A stretch of 64,000 nt of DNA from Streptomyces sp. B21-105 (GTDB lineage Bacteria > Actinomycetota > Actinomycetes > Streptomycetales > Streptomycetaceae). Below are positions 40,594-48,506 of this stretch, in pieces; positions within the stretch are counted from its first letter, which is position 1; each line of letters opens with the position of its first letter. Made by a program: the position numbers and the translations under genes. The stretch lies in the NCBI RefSeq assembly GCF_036898465.1, contig NZ_JARUMJ010000001.1:4216001-4280000 (forward strand), in the 5' to 3' direction. The notes beneath the pieces were generated by a model. That model did no database searches. It was not told the origin of the DNA and saw only the letters and a program-made list of their open reading frames with translations.

Positions 40594-41982
40594 TCAGGTG
40601 ACTGTGGCGAGTTCCCGGTCCGCGCGCGGGACGAAGCGCACGCTCGGGTGGCCGTGGTGCCAGCCGACCGACAGGCGCAGGTCGCCCATCCGGGCCAGGA
40701 CCAGGCCGACCGTGACGGCGGCGGCGGCCGAGACGGCGCCGCCCGCCGCCATGCCCGCCCGGACGCCGTACGCGTCGGTGATCCAGCCGGCGATCGGCGC
40801 GCCGACCGGGGCGCCGCCCATGAACACCATCATGTAGAGGGCCATCACCCGACCCCGCATCGCCGGGTCGGTGCCCAGCTGGACACTGCTGTTGGCGGTG
40901 ACGTTGACCGTCATGCCGAACATTCCGATCGGGGCCATGAGCAGGGCGAACAGCCACAGGGAGGGGGCCGTGGAGGCCACTGTCTCCATCGCGCCGAAGG
41001 CCACCGCCCCGGCGACCAGCACCCGCATCCGGGCCGTGCCGCGCCGGGCCGCGAGCAGGGCGCCCGCGAGCGAGCCGACCGCCATCAGCGTGTTGAAGAG
41101 GCTGTAGGCGCCCGCGCCCGCGTGGAAGACGTCGTCCGCGAAGGCCGAGAGGTAGACGGGGAAGTTGAACCCGAAGGTGCTGACGAACCCGACCAGGACG
41201 ATCGTCCAGATCAGGTCGGGGCGGCCGGCGACGTACCGCAGGCCCTCCCGCAGCTGGCCCTTGCCGCGCGGGGCGCGTTCGACGACGCGCAGGTCGCGCG
41301 AGCGCATCAGCAGCAGGCCGGCGAGGGGCGCGACGAAGGACAGGCCGTTGAAGAGGAACGCCCACCCGGTGCCGACGCCGGTGATCATCACGCCGGCCAC
41401 GGCGGGGCCGATCAGCCGGGCCGACTGGAAGTTCGCGGAGTTGAGGCTGACCGCGTTCTGGAGCTGGTCGGGGCCGACCATCTCGGAGACGAAGGTCTGC
41501 CGTGCGGGGTTGTCCAGGACCGTCGCGAGGCCGACGGCGAAGGCGGCGACGTAGACGTGCCAGACCTGGACGTGGCCGGAGAGGCTGAGGACGGCGAGCG
41601 CGATGCCGGTGAGGGCCATCGCGGACTGGGTGAACAGCAGCGTGCGGCGTTTGGGCAGCCGGTCGACGAGGACGCCGCCGTAGAGCCCGAAGAGCAGCAT
41701 GGGCAGGAACTGCAGGGCCGTCGTGACGCCGACGGCGGTGGCGGAGCCGGTGAGGCTGAGCACCAGCCAGTCCTGGGCGATGCGCTGCATCCAGGTGCCG
41801 ATGTTGGAGACGACCTGGCCCAGGAAGAACAGGCGGTAGTTCCTGATCTTCAGGGAGCTGAACATGGACGACGCGGGTGACCTGGACGACGCGGGCGACG
41901 CGGGTGACTTGGCGGGTTTCCCGGCAAGGGTCTCGTGGGTGGTCGGTGCGGGGGCGGAGTCTGCTCCGGGTCCCGAACTCAA
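40594..41982 (-). CDS. MFS transporter (DHA3/EntS-like efflux), TTG start
   Basis: This 462-residue membrane protein has twelve predicted segments in MFS style, with NIGTWMQRIAQDWL after helix 1, GGVLVDRLPKRR (motif A) near 95 and DNPARQTFVSEMVGPDQLQNAVSLN, typical of the EntS-like family. It probably exports a small toxic or signalling molecule. TTG 41982 is chosen because GAGGAGG lies 6 nt before it; an inner ATG at 41865 would drop about 39 residues of linker. The gene follows the MarR gene by 22 bp and is surely co-transcribed and controlled by it. Confidence 0.85.
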   Translation of the reverse strand: MSSGPGADSAPAPTTHETLAGKPAKSPASPASSRSPASSMFSSLKIRNYRLFFLGQVVSNIGTWMQRIAQDWLVLSLTGSATAVGVTTALQFLPMLLFGLYGGVLVDRLPKRRTLLFTQSAMALTGIALAVLSLSGHVQVWHVYVAAFAVGLATVLDNPARQTFVSEMVGPDQLQNAVSLNSANFQSARLIGPAVAGVMITGVGTGWAFLFNGLSFVAPLAGLLLMRSRDLRVVERAPRGKGQLREGLRYVAGRPDLIWTIVLVGFVSTFGFNFPVYLSAFADDVFHAGAGAYSLFNTLMAVGSLAGALLAARRGTARMRVLVAGAVAFGAMETVASTAPSLWLFALLMAPIGMFGMTVNVTANSSVQLGTDPAMRGRVMALYMMVFMGGAPVGAPIAGWITDAYGVRAGMAAGGAVSAAAAVTVGLVLARMGDLRLSVGWHHGHPSVRFVPRADRELATVT

Positions 41983-42004
41983 GGGTCGCCTCCTCGGCGT
42001 GGGA

Positions 42005-42442
42005 TTACAGGTGGGCGAGCTTCTCCAGTACGGGGGCGGCTGCACGCAGTTTCGCCCACTCGTCCTCGTCGAGGCCGTCGACCAGAGTGGCCAGGAAGGC
42101 GTTCCGCTTGGCGCGGCTCTCCGCGAGCATGGCTTCGGCCTGCTCGGTCTTGGTGACGACCTTCTGGCGGCGGTCCTCGGGATGCGGCTCCAGCCGGACC
42201 AGGCCCTTGGCCTCCAGCAGCGCCACGATGCGGGTCATCGAGGGGGGCTGGACGTGCTCCTTGCGGGCGAGCTCGCCGGGTGTGGCGCTGCCGCAGAGGG
42301 AGAGGGTGCCGAGCACCGACATCTCGGTGGGGCTCAGCGACTCGTCGACCCGCTGGTGCTTGAGTCGACGGGACAGCCGCATCACGGCCGATCGCAGGGA
42401 GTTCACGGCGGCTACGTCGTCGCCATGGGTGAGGTCAGGCAT
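42005..42442 (-). CDS. MarR-family regulator
   Basis: A 145-residue MarR protein with LSPTEMSVLGTLSLCGSATPGELARKEHVQPPSMTRIVALLE (winged helix) and EPHPEDRRQKVV (wing). It probably represses its own operon with the MFS exporter and responds to the exporter's substrate. ATG 42442 gives the usual MPDL start; an in-frame ATG at 42460 would add MSYAKE. A dyad at 42446-42473 overlaps its start region. Confidence 0.88.
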   Translation of the reverse strand: MPDLTHGDDVAAVNSLRSAVMRLSRRLKHQRVDESLSPTEMSVLGTLSLCGSATPGELARKEHVQPPSMTRIVALLEAKGLVRLEPHPEDRRQKVVTKTEQAEAMLAESRAKRNAFLATLVDGLDEDEWAKLRAAAPVLEKLAHL

Positions 42443-42445
42443 CTC

Positions 42446-42473
42446 TTTAGCATAACTCATTACCCTGGCTAAA
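42446..42473. promoter_or_regulatory. Inverted repeat at the MarR promoter, probable operator
   Basis: TTTAGC and GCTAAA are separated by 16 bp just upstream of the marR start, within an AT-rich island (CATAACTCATTACC). The position fits autorepression; the spacing is consistent with a MarR dimer. The binding partner is inferred. Confidence 0.6.
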
Positions 42474-42593
42474 CAAGCTGGCGCGCGGAGGGATTCCCGT
42501 GACCCTGGCCACGGAAACCTCGGCGTCACTCGAAGGAGTGAGTGGGCAGCGGAAAGGGGCCGAGATGCGGTAGGTGCCCGCGACCCTCGTCTC

Positions 42594-42776
42594 ATGGGGA
42601 CCAGTGTGCTCAGCCTGCGGATAGACGAGGAGCTGCTCGAGCGGCTCCGGCAGCATGCCGCGAAAAGGGGAATGAGCGTCCAGGACTATGTCGTCCGGAC
42701 GCTCATTCGCGATGACTTCGACGAGCGGTTCCAGTCCGCGGTCGACGAGACGGAAGAGTTCTACGGGCGCGCCTGA
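42594..42776 (+). CDS. Lone ribbon-helix-helix protein (CopG/Arc type)
   Basis: A 60-residue protein: SVLSLRIDEELLERLRQHAAKRGMSVQDYVVRTLIRDDFDERF has the strand-helix-helix pattern of CopG-like DNA-binding proteins. Antitoxins often look like this, yet no toxin-sized ORF is adjacent. The C-terminal acidic tail (VDETEEFYGRA) could bind a partner encoded elsewhere. The ATG is at 42594. Confidence 0.75.
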   Translation: MGTSVLSLRIDEELLERLRQHAAKRGMSVQDYVVRTLIRDDFDERFQSAVDETEEFYGRA

Positions 42777-42795
42777 GCCCGGCAGCCCGCCTCGC

Positions 42796-42839
42796 GCCGG
42801 CCCTCGTCAGGCTCGGATGCCGGCCCTCGTCAGGCTCGG
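42796..42839. repeat. Perfect 21-bp direct repeat across the NCS2 stop codon
   Basis: GCCGGCCCTCGTCAGGCTCGG occurs at 42796 and 42819 (period 23). The second copy contains the last codons and stop of the NCS2 gene, so its 3' end was duplicated downstream. Confidence 0.85.
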
Positions 42840-44287
42840 GTGAGGCCGAGCGCCGGCATCAGGTAGTAGAAGACGAACACGGCGGACACCACGTACATCG
42901 GCGCCGGGACCTCCCGGCCACGCCCGGCCGCCAGCCGCAGCAGCACGAAGGCGATGAAGCCCATGCCGATGCCATTGGTGATCGAGTAGGTGAACGGCAT
43001 CATCACCATGGTGATGAAGGCCGGGATCGCGATGGTGTGGTCGGCCCAGTCGATCTCCTTGACCGAGCCCGCCAGGATCAGGTAGCCCACCGCGAGCAGC
43101 GCCGGCGTGGCGGCCTGGGACGGCACCATCGTGGCGACGGGCGTGAGGAACAGCGCGACGGCGAAGAGACCGCCGGTGACCAGGTTCGCGAAGCCGGTGC
43201 GGGCGCCCTCGCCGACGCCGGCCGTGGACTCCACGAACGCGGTGGTGGCGGAGGAGGAGCTGGCGCCGCCGGCGGCGACCGCGAGGCCGTCGACGAAGAG
43301 GACCTTGTTGATGCCGGGCATCTCGCCCTGGGCGTCGGTCAGCTTGGCCTCGTCGCTGACGCCCATGATCGTGCCCATCGCGTCGAAGAAGCACGACAGC
43401 AGGACCGTGAAGACGAAGAGGACGCCGGTCAGGACGCCGACCTCGCCGAACCCGCCGAACAGACTGACCTCGCCGATCAGCCCGAAGTCGGGGGTGGCGA
43501 CGGGGTTGCCGGGCCACTCGGGGGTGGTGAGGCCCCAGGACGGGATCGTCGCCACCGCGTTGATGACCAGCGCGAGGACGGTCATCGCGACGATCGAGAT
43601 GAGGATCGCGCCGGGCACCTTGCGGGTGATCAGGGCCAGCGTGAGCAGCGCGCCCAGGATGAAGACGAGGACCGGCCAGCCGTTCAGGTGACCGTCGGCG
43701 CCGAGCTGGAGCGGGACGGTGGTGTGGGCGGCGTCCGGGATGCGGGAGACGAAGCCGGAGTCGACGAGCCCGATCAGCATGATGAACAGGCCGATGCCGA
43801 TGCTGATCGCCTTGCGCAGCCCGAAGGGCACCGCGTTCATGACGCGCTCACGCAGCCCGGTGGCGACCAGGAGCATGACCACGAACCCGGCGAGGACGAC
43901 CATGCCCATGGCGTCGGGCCAGGACATCCGGGGCGCGAGCTGGAGCGCGACCACCGAGTTCACGCCGAGGCCGGCGGCCAGCGCGATGGGCACGTTGCCG
44001 ATGACGCCCATGAGGAGCGTGGTGAAGGCGGCCGTCACACAGGTGGCGGTGACCAGTTGCCCGTTGTCGAGCTGGTGCCCGTACATGTCCCTGGCGCTGC
44101 TGAGGATGATCGGGTTCAGCACGATGATGTACGCCATCGCGAAGAAGGTGGCGAAACCGCCCCGGATCTCCCGGGACAGGGTGCTGCCCCGCTCGGAGAT
44201 CCGGAAATGGCGGTCGAGAGCGCCGTGGGCGGACCTGGCTCCCGGCTGTTCAGGGGCGGGGACCTTGGCGGGGGCCGGCGTGGGCAT
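42830..44287 (-). CDS. NCS2-family purine/xanthine permease (AzgA-like)
   Basis: This 485-residue transporter has 12-14 membrane segments. IRGGFATFFAMAYIIVLNP and ALAAGLGVNSVVALQLAPRM are typical of the AzgA/hypoxanthine-adenine-guanine branch, and GVSDEAKLTDAQGEMPGINK lies in a loop seen in that group. It imports purine bases with protons. The start ATG 44287 is followed by a Pro/Ala-rich N-terminus. Confidence 0.88.
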   Translation of the reverse strand: MPTPAPAKVPAPEQPGARSAHGALDRHFRISERGSTLSREIRGGFATFFAMAYIIVLNPIILSSARDMYGHQLDNGQLVTATCVTAAFTTLLMGVIGNVPIALAAGLGVNSVVALQLAPRMSWPDAMGMVVLAGFVVMLLVATGLRERVMNAVPFGLRKAISIGIGLFIMLIGLVDSGFVSRIPDAAHTTVPLQLGADGHLNGWPVLVFILGALLTLALITRKVPGAILISIVAMTVLALVINAVATIPSWGLTTPEWPGNPVATPDFGLIGEVSLFGGFGEVGVLTGVLFVFTVLLSCFFDAMGTIMGVSDEAKLTDAQGEMPGINKVLFVDGLAVAAGGASSSSATTAFVESTAGVGEGARTGFANLVTGGLFAVALFLTPVATMVPSQAATPALLAVGYLILAGSVKEIDWADHTIAIPAFITMVMMPFTYSITNGIGMGFIAFVLLRLAAGRGREVPAPMYVVSAVFVFYYLMPALGLTRA

Positions 44288-44404
44288 CGTTTCGGTGTTT
44301 CCTACGAAGAGAAGTGGTCAACGACAAACGGTTTCAGTATGAACATATGAGGTCCGGGTCGGCCATCTCCGCGCGTAGATGTGATCGCCTCGTAAGCTGT
44401 CCCC

Positions 44405-44677
44405 ATGGCGAAGTGGACCCCCAAGCACGAGGCGCCGGAGCCCCTGGAGGGCCCCGTGGTCGCCACCATCACCGGCGGCACGATCCTCTGGTTCGTCCTC
44501 TTCCTCGCCCAGCTCCCCTTCTACGGCTGGTTCGAGGACCACGACCACGTGTGGTGGGTGTGGACCTGCCTGGCCGGGGCCGGCCTGGGGCTCATCGGCA
44601 TCTGGTACGTCCGCAAGCGGGACGCGGCGATCAAACGGGACGCGGCGACGAAGCAGGCGGGCGCCTCCGCCGCATGA
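44405..44677 (+). CDS. DUF2530 two-helix membrane protein
   Basis: A 90-residue protein with two membrane segments (about 22-42 and 52-70: VWWVWTCLAGAGLGLIGIWY) and a basic cytoplasmic tail, matching the actinobacterial DUF2530 family. The function is unknown. TAAGCT at 44393-44398, 6 nt before the ATG, indicates a leaderless message. Confidence 0.85.
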   Translation: MAKWTPKHEAPEPLEGPVVATITGGTILWFVLFLAQLPFYGWFEDHDHVWWVWTCLAGAGLGLIGIWYVRKRDAAIKRDAATKQAGASAA

Positions 44678-44713
44678 CGCCGGGACCCGCCTGCGCCGTA
44701 TTCGCCGGGGCGC

Positions 44714-44763
44714 CTCATAGGGGCAGCTCTTAGGGGCAGGCTCATAGGGGCAAACTCTTAGGG
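44714..44763. repeat. Four tandem copies of a 13-14-bp unit
   Basis: CTCATAGGGGCA and CTCTTAGGGGCA alternate (44714, 44727, 44741, 44755), i.e. two copies of a 27-bp unit. Each carries a TAGGGG core. It lies downstream of the DUF2530 gene and about 140 bp before the P-type ATPase; no terminator stands out otherwise. Confidence 0.85.
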
Positions 44764-44905
44764 CCTGGCGCGCCCTTCTGTCGGGGAAGGGCCGGGGTAG
44801 CCGCTACAACCACGGCATGGGCCGGCACCACCCCGCTCCTCCCCAGGTCGGATCTTCGGCCTCCTCGGGGGGTGAACCCCGAACTCCGCACGTACCGTCG
44901 GTTCC

Positions 44906-47299
44906 ATGGCCCACACCGACGCCACCGCCGCCCCGACCTCCGTGCCGACGGCCACCGGTCTGACCGCCGCGGAGGTCGCGGACCGCGTCGCCCGCGGTCA
45001 GGTCAACGACGTGCCGGTGCGCAGCAGCCGCTCGGTCGGCGAGATCGTCCGGGCGAACGTCTTCACCCGGTTCAACGCGATCATCGGCGTCCTGTGGCTG
45101 GTCATGCTCGTCGTCGCGCCCATCCAGGACGGTCTGTTCGGGTTCGTGATCCTCGCCAACACCGGCATCGGCATCATCCAGGAGTGGCGGGCGAAGCAGA
45201 CCCTGGACTCGCTCGCCGTCGTCGGCGAGGCGCGTCCCAGCGTCCGCCGCGGCGGGAGCGCCGTCGAGGTCTCCACCTCCGAGCTCGTCCTGGACGACGT
45301 CATCGAGATCGGTCCGGGCGACAAGGCCGCCGTGGACGGGGTGTGCGTCGAGGCGGAGGGCCTGGAGATCGACGAGTCGCTGCTCACCGGTGAGGCCGAC
45401 CCCGTCGTCAAGCGGCCCGGCGACACCGTCATGTCGGGCAGCTTCGTGGTGGCCGGCGTCGGCGCCTTCCGGGCGACCAAGGTCGGCCGGGAGGCCTACG
45501 CCGCCCAGCTCGCCGAGGAGGCGTCCCGCTTCACGCTCGTCCACTCCGAACTGCGCACCGGCATCTCCACGATCCTCAAGTACGTGACGTGGATGATGGT
45601 GCCGGCCGCGATCGGCCTGATCGTCACCCAGCTGGTGGTCAAGGACAACGACCTCAAGGAGTCCGTCGCCCGTACCGTCGGCGGCATCGTCCCGATGGTC
45701 CCGGAAGGGCTGGTGCTGCTCACCTCGGTCGCCTTCGCGATCGGCGTCATCCGGCTCGGCCGCAAACAGTGCCTGGTGCAGGAGCTCCCGGCCATCGAGG
45801 GCCTCGCCCGGGTCGACACCGTCTGCCTGGACAAGACCGGCACCCTCACCGAGGGCGGGATGGACGTCACCGAGCTGCGCACCCTGGACGGCGGTGACGA
45901 GGCGTACGTACGGCGGGTGCTCGGGGCCCTCGGGGAGTCCGACCCGCGGCCGAACGCCTCCCTGAAGGCGATCATCGACGCCTACCCGGACGCCGAGGAG
46001 TGGCGCTGCACCGAGTCCCTGCCCTTTTCCTCCGCGCGCAAGTACAGCGGCGCCAGCTTCAACGAGGGCGACGGGGAGAGCAGCACCTGGCTGCTGGGGG
46101 CGCCCGACGTGCTGCTGGCGGTCGACGATCCGGCGCTCGGCGAGACCGAGCGGCTGAACGAGCAGGGGCTGCGCGTGCTGCTGCTGGCCCGCGCCGCCCG
46201 CGACCTCGACGATCCCGAGCCCGCGCGCGGGGCCCGCGCCGCCGCCCTGGTCGTGCTGGAGCAGCGGCTGCGGCCGGACGCCGCCGACACGCTGCGCTAC
46301 TTCGCCGAGCAGGACGTCCACGCCAAGGTCGTCTCCGGTGACAACGCGGTGTCGGTGGGGGCGGTGGCGGCGAAGCTCGGGCTGGACGGCGCGGCGGTGG
46401 ACGCCCGGCGGCTGCCGTCCGACCCGACCGGCATGGCACGGGCCCTGGACGACGGCACGGTGTTCGGCCGGGTCACCCCGCAACAGAAACGGGACATGGT
46501 CGGCGCGCTGCGGACCCGCGGACACACCGTCGCGATGACCGGGGACGGCGTCAACGATGTGCTCGCGCTGAAGGACGCGGACATCGGCGTGGCGATGGGA
46601 TCGGGCTCCGAGGCCACCCGCGCGGTCGCGCAGATCGTGCTGCTGGACAACAGTTTCTCGACGCTTCCGTCGGTGGTGGCGGAGGGCCGCCGGGTCATCG
46701 GCAACATCACCCGGGTGGCGACGCTGTTCCTGGTGAAGACGGTCTACTCGGTGCTGCTGGCCCTGCTGGTGGTGTGCTGGCAGGTCGAGTACCCGTTCCT
46801 GCCACGGCACTTGACGCTGCTGTCCACCCTCACGATCGGCGTTCCGGCCTTCTTCCTCGCGCTCGCCCCCAACCGCGAGCGGGCCCGCCCGCACTTCGTG
46901 AGGCGGGTGATGCGGTACTCGGTCCCGGGCGGCGCGATCGCCGGGGCGGCGACCTTCCTCACCTACCTGATGGCCCGTCACCACTACACGGGTGCGGGCT
47001 CCTTGGAGGCCGAGACGAGCGCGGCGACCCTCACCCTGTTCCTGGTCTCGATGTGGGTGCTGGCGATCATCGCCCGGCCGTACACCTGGTGGCGGGTGCT
47101 GCTGGTGGCCTCGATGGGCGCGGCGTTCCTGGTCGTGCTGATCGTCCCCTGGCTGCAGGACTTCTTCGCGCTGCAACTGGTCGGCCCGACGATGCCGTGG
47201 ATCGCGGTGGGCGTGGCGGCGGTCGCGGCGGCGGCCCTCGAGGTGAGCTGGCGATGGGTCGACCGCGGTCCGTCCGCACGACCCGCACGACCCGCATGA
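44906..47299 (+). CDS. P-type ATPase, CtpE-like cation transporter
   Basis: A 797-residue P-type ATPase with the phosphorylated Asp in DKTGTLTEGG near 313, TGDGVNDVLALKDADIG near 545, an actuator-domain TGEADPV and the PEGL motif in a membrane helix (VPMVPEGLVLL). It has no N-terminal metal-binding domain. These traits resemble mycobacterial CtpE, which has been linked to Ca2+ uptake; the ion here is not determined. Eight to ten membrane segments are visible. The start ATG 44906 is accepted because the frame opens there with a variable N-terminus. Confidence 0.85.
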   Translation: MAHTDATAAPTSVPTATGLTAAEVADRVARGQVNDVPVRSSRSVGEIVRANVFTRFNAIIGVLWLVMLVVAPIQDGLFGFVILANTGIGIIQEWRAKQTLDSLAVVGEARPSVRRGGSAVEVSTSELVLDDVIEIGPGDKAAVDGVCVEAEGLEIDESLLTGEADPVVKRPGDTVMSGSFVVAGVGAFRATKVGREAYAAQLAEEASRFTLVHSELRTGISTILKYVTWMMVPAAIGLIVTQLVVKDNDLKESVARTVGGIVPMVPEGLVLLTSVAFAIGVIRLGRKQCLVQELPAIEGLARVDTVCLDKTGTLTEGGMDVTELRTLDGGDEAYVRRVLGALGESDPRPNASLKAIIDAYPDAEEWRCTESLPFSSARKYSGASFNEGDGESSTWLLGAPDVLLAVDDPALGETERLNEQGLRVLLLARAARDLDDPEPARGARAAALVVLEQRLRPDAADTLRYFAEQDVHAKVVSGDNAVSVGAVAAKLGLDGAAVDARRLPSDPTGMARALDDGTVFGRVTPQQKRDMVGALRTRGHTVAMTGDGVNDVLALKDADIGVAMGSGSEATRAVAQIVLLDNSFSTLPSVVAEGRRVIGNITRVATLFLVKTVYSVLLALLVVCWQVEYPFLPRHLTLLSTLTIGVPAFFLALAPNRERARPHFVRRVMRYSVPGGAIAGAATFLTYLMARHHYTGAGSLEAETSAATLTLFLVSMWVLAIIARPYTWWRVLLVASMGAAFLVVLIVPWLQDFFALQLVGPTMPWIAVGVAAVAAAALEVSWRWVDRGPSARPARPA

Positions 47300-47304
47300 C
47301 GCGA

Positions 47305-47336
47305 ACGGCCGACTCCGGAGATCCGGAACCGGCCGT
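47305..47336. terminator. Hairpin between two convergent genes
   Basis: ACGGCC at 47305-47310 pairs with GGCCGT at 47331-47336, and an inner TCCGG/CCGGA extends the stem. It lies right after the ATPase stop codon and before the secreted-protein gene's stop, so it can serve both. Confidence 0.6.
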
Positions 47337-47366
47337 CGTCACATGCCCGGCGTCACGTGCCCGCTG

Positions 47367-48293
47367 TCACTTCACGTCGACGAAGTCGGCCGTGGCAGTG
47401 GCCGCCGGGGTCGTCGACGTGCCCGCGAAGACGTAACGGTAGTAACCGTCCACGGTCGCCTTGACCGTGGTCTTCAGGGCGCCGGTGGAGCTGGTCCTGA
47501 CGGTCTTCACCGTGGTGTAGGCGCTGCTGCCCTTCTTGCGGAACTGCAGCTTCACGGGCTGGGCGGAGTAGCCCGCGTACTTGCCGGTGTCCCAGTTCGC
47601 GCGGGACAGCTTGCCGGTGACGGTGAGCGTCTTGCCCTTCTTCACCGGCTCCGGCGCGGCGTTGACGGTGAGCTTGGAGTGGCGCTGGAGCTTGGCGGCG
47701 GTCAGGCTCGCGCTCTCGGTGAAGCCGACCTTGCTGTAGTCGATGTCGTCCGCGAAGGGGTCGACGTCGTTCCAGTCGACGATGTAGCCGGTCGCCTTCC
47801 AGCCGGTGGCGTCGGCGTTGCCCAGCTCCTCGCCCGGGAGGATGTCGATCGTGCCCTTGCACGTGGCGACCGTGGCCGAGGTGTTGGAGCAGGTCGGGTA
47901 GTCGTCACCGAGGAGGATGTTGGCCGGGGCGGTGAACGAGCCGCGGTAGATGAACACGTCCAGCTCGGTGTCGCCCGCGGTGACGTCGACACCGGCGCCG
48001 TGCGTGACCTTGAAGGTGACCGCGGCTCGGACCTTGCCGGAGGTTCCCGCCACGATCGGCTTGCCGTTGTTGACGCTGACGCCGGTGAACTTGGCGTCCA
48101 GGGCGTACGGGGTGCCCGAGGCGGCGGTCGACCCGGTGAACGCGGTCCGGCCGGAGGCGGCCGCGTGCAGTGCCTTCAGCGTGTCGATCGAGCCGTGCGC
48201 CCCGCTGCTGCCGGCGGCGTGTGCGGCCGGCACGGCGAGGGCGGAGAGGGCCACGGCGCCGGTGACGGCGACCACGGTGGCGCGTATGCGCAT
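47367..48293 (-). CDS. Secreted protein of unknown function with C-terminal Ig-like domain
   Basis: A 308-residue exported protein with a signal peptide (1-26, ending PAAHA). The middle (30-200) has paired Cys (YPTCSNTSATVATC) and acidic Asp-rich segments (DWNDVDPFADDID); the end (about 210-308) is a beta-sandwich-like repeat (LTVTGKLSRANWDT, SAYTTVKTVRTSSTGA, GYYRYVFAG) found in Streptomyces cell-surface proteins. There are no catalytic motifs. The leader (48294-48410) looks promoter-like. Confidence 0.75.
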   Translation of the reverse strand: MRIRATVVAVTGAVALSALAVPAAHAAGSSGAHGSIDTLKALHAAASGRTAFTGSTAASGTPYALDAKFTGVSVNNGKPIVAGTSGKVRAAVTFKVTHGAGVDVTAGDTELDVFIYRGSFTAPANILLGDDYPTCSNTSATVATCKGTIDILPGEELGNADATGWKATGYIVDWNDVDPFADDIDYSKVGFTESASLTAAKLQRHSKLTVNAAPEPVKKGKTLTVTGKLSRANWDTGKYAGYSAQPVKLQFRKKGSSAYTTVKTVRTSSTGALKTTVKATVDGYYRYVFAGTSTTPAATATADFVDVK

Positions 48294-48445
48294 GTGTGTC
48301 CCAAGGGGATCGAGGGGCTCCGCGGCGGGTGCCTCCGGTGAGCCCGAAACGGTCGGCGAGCGAGTACGAAACAGCGCTCACCCGAGAAGACTCCTACCCC
48401 AGTCCGACGGTTGCACGTTCGATGGAGAATTCGCGAAGAAACCGT

Positions 48446-48477
48446 GAGCGCCCCCGCGGGTGTCCGCGGGGGCGCTC
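48446..48477. terminator. Strong intrinsic terminator after the sacsin-like gene
   Basis: The 14-nt arm GAGCGCCCCCGCGG pairs perfectly across a GTGT loop (48460-48463). On the minus strand it is followed by a T-rich CGGTTTCTTCG, an unusually complete rho-independent terminator for this genome. Confidence 0.85.
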
Positions 48478-48506
48478 GCCGTCGTGTCCGGGCGAGCCCG
48501 TCCGTC

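Noticed and set aside
42594..42776. Toxin-antitoxin operon
   Set aside because: The ribbon-helix-helix gene has no partner ORF within 50 bp on either side.
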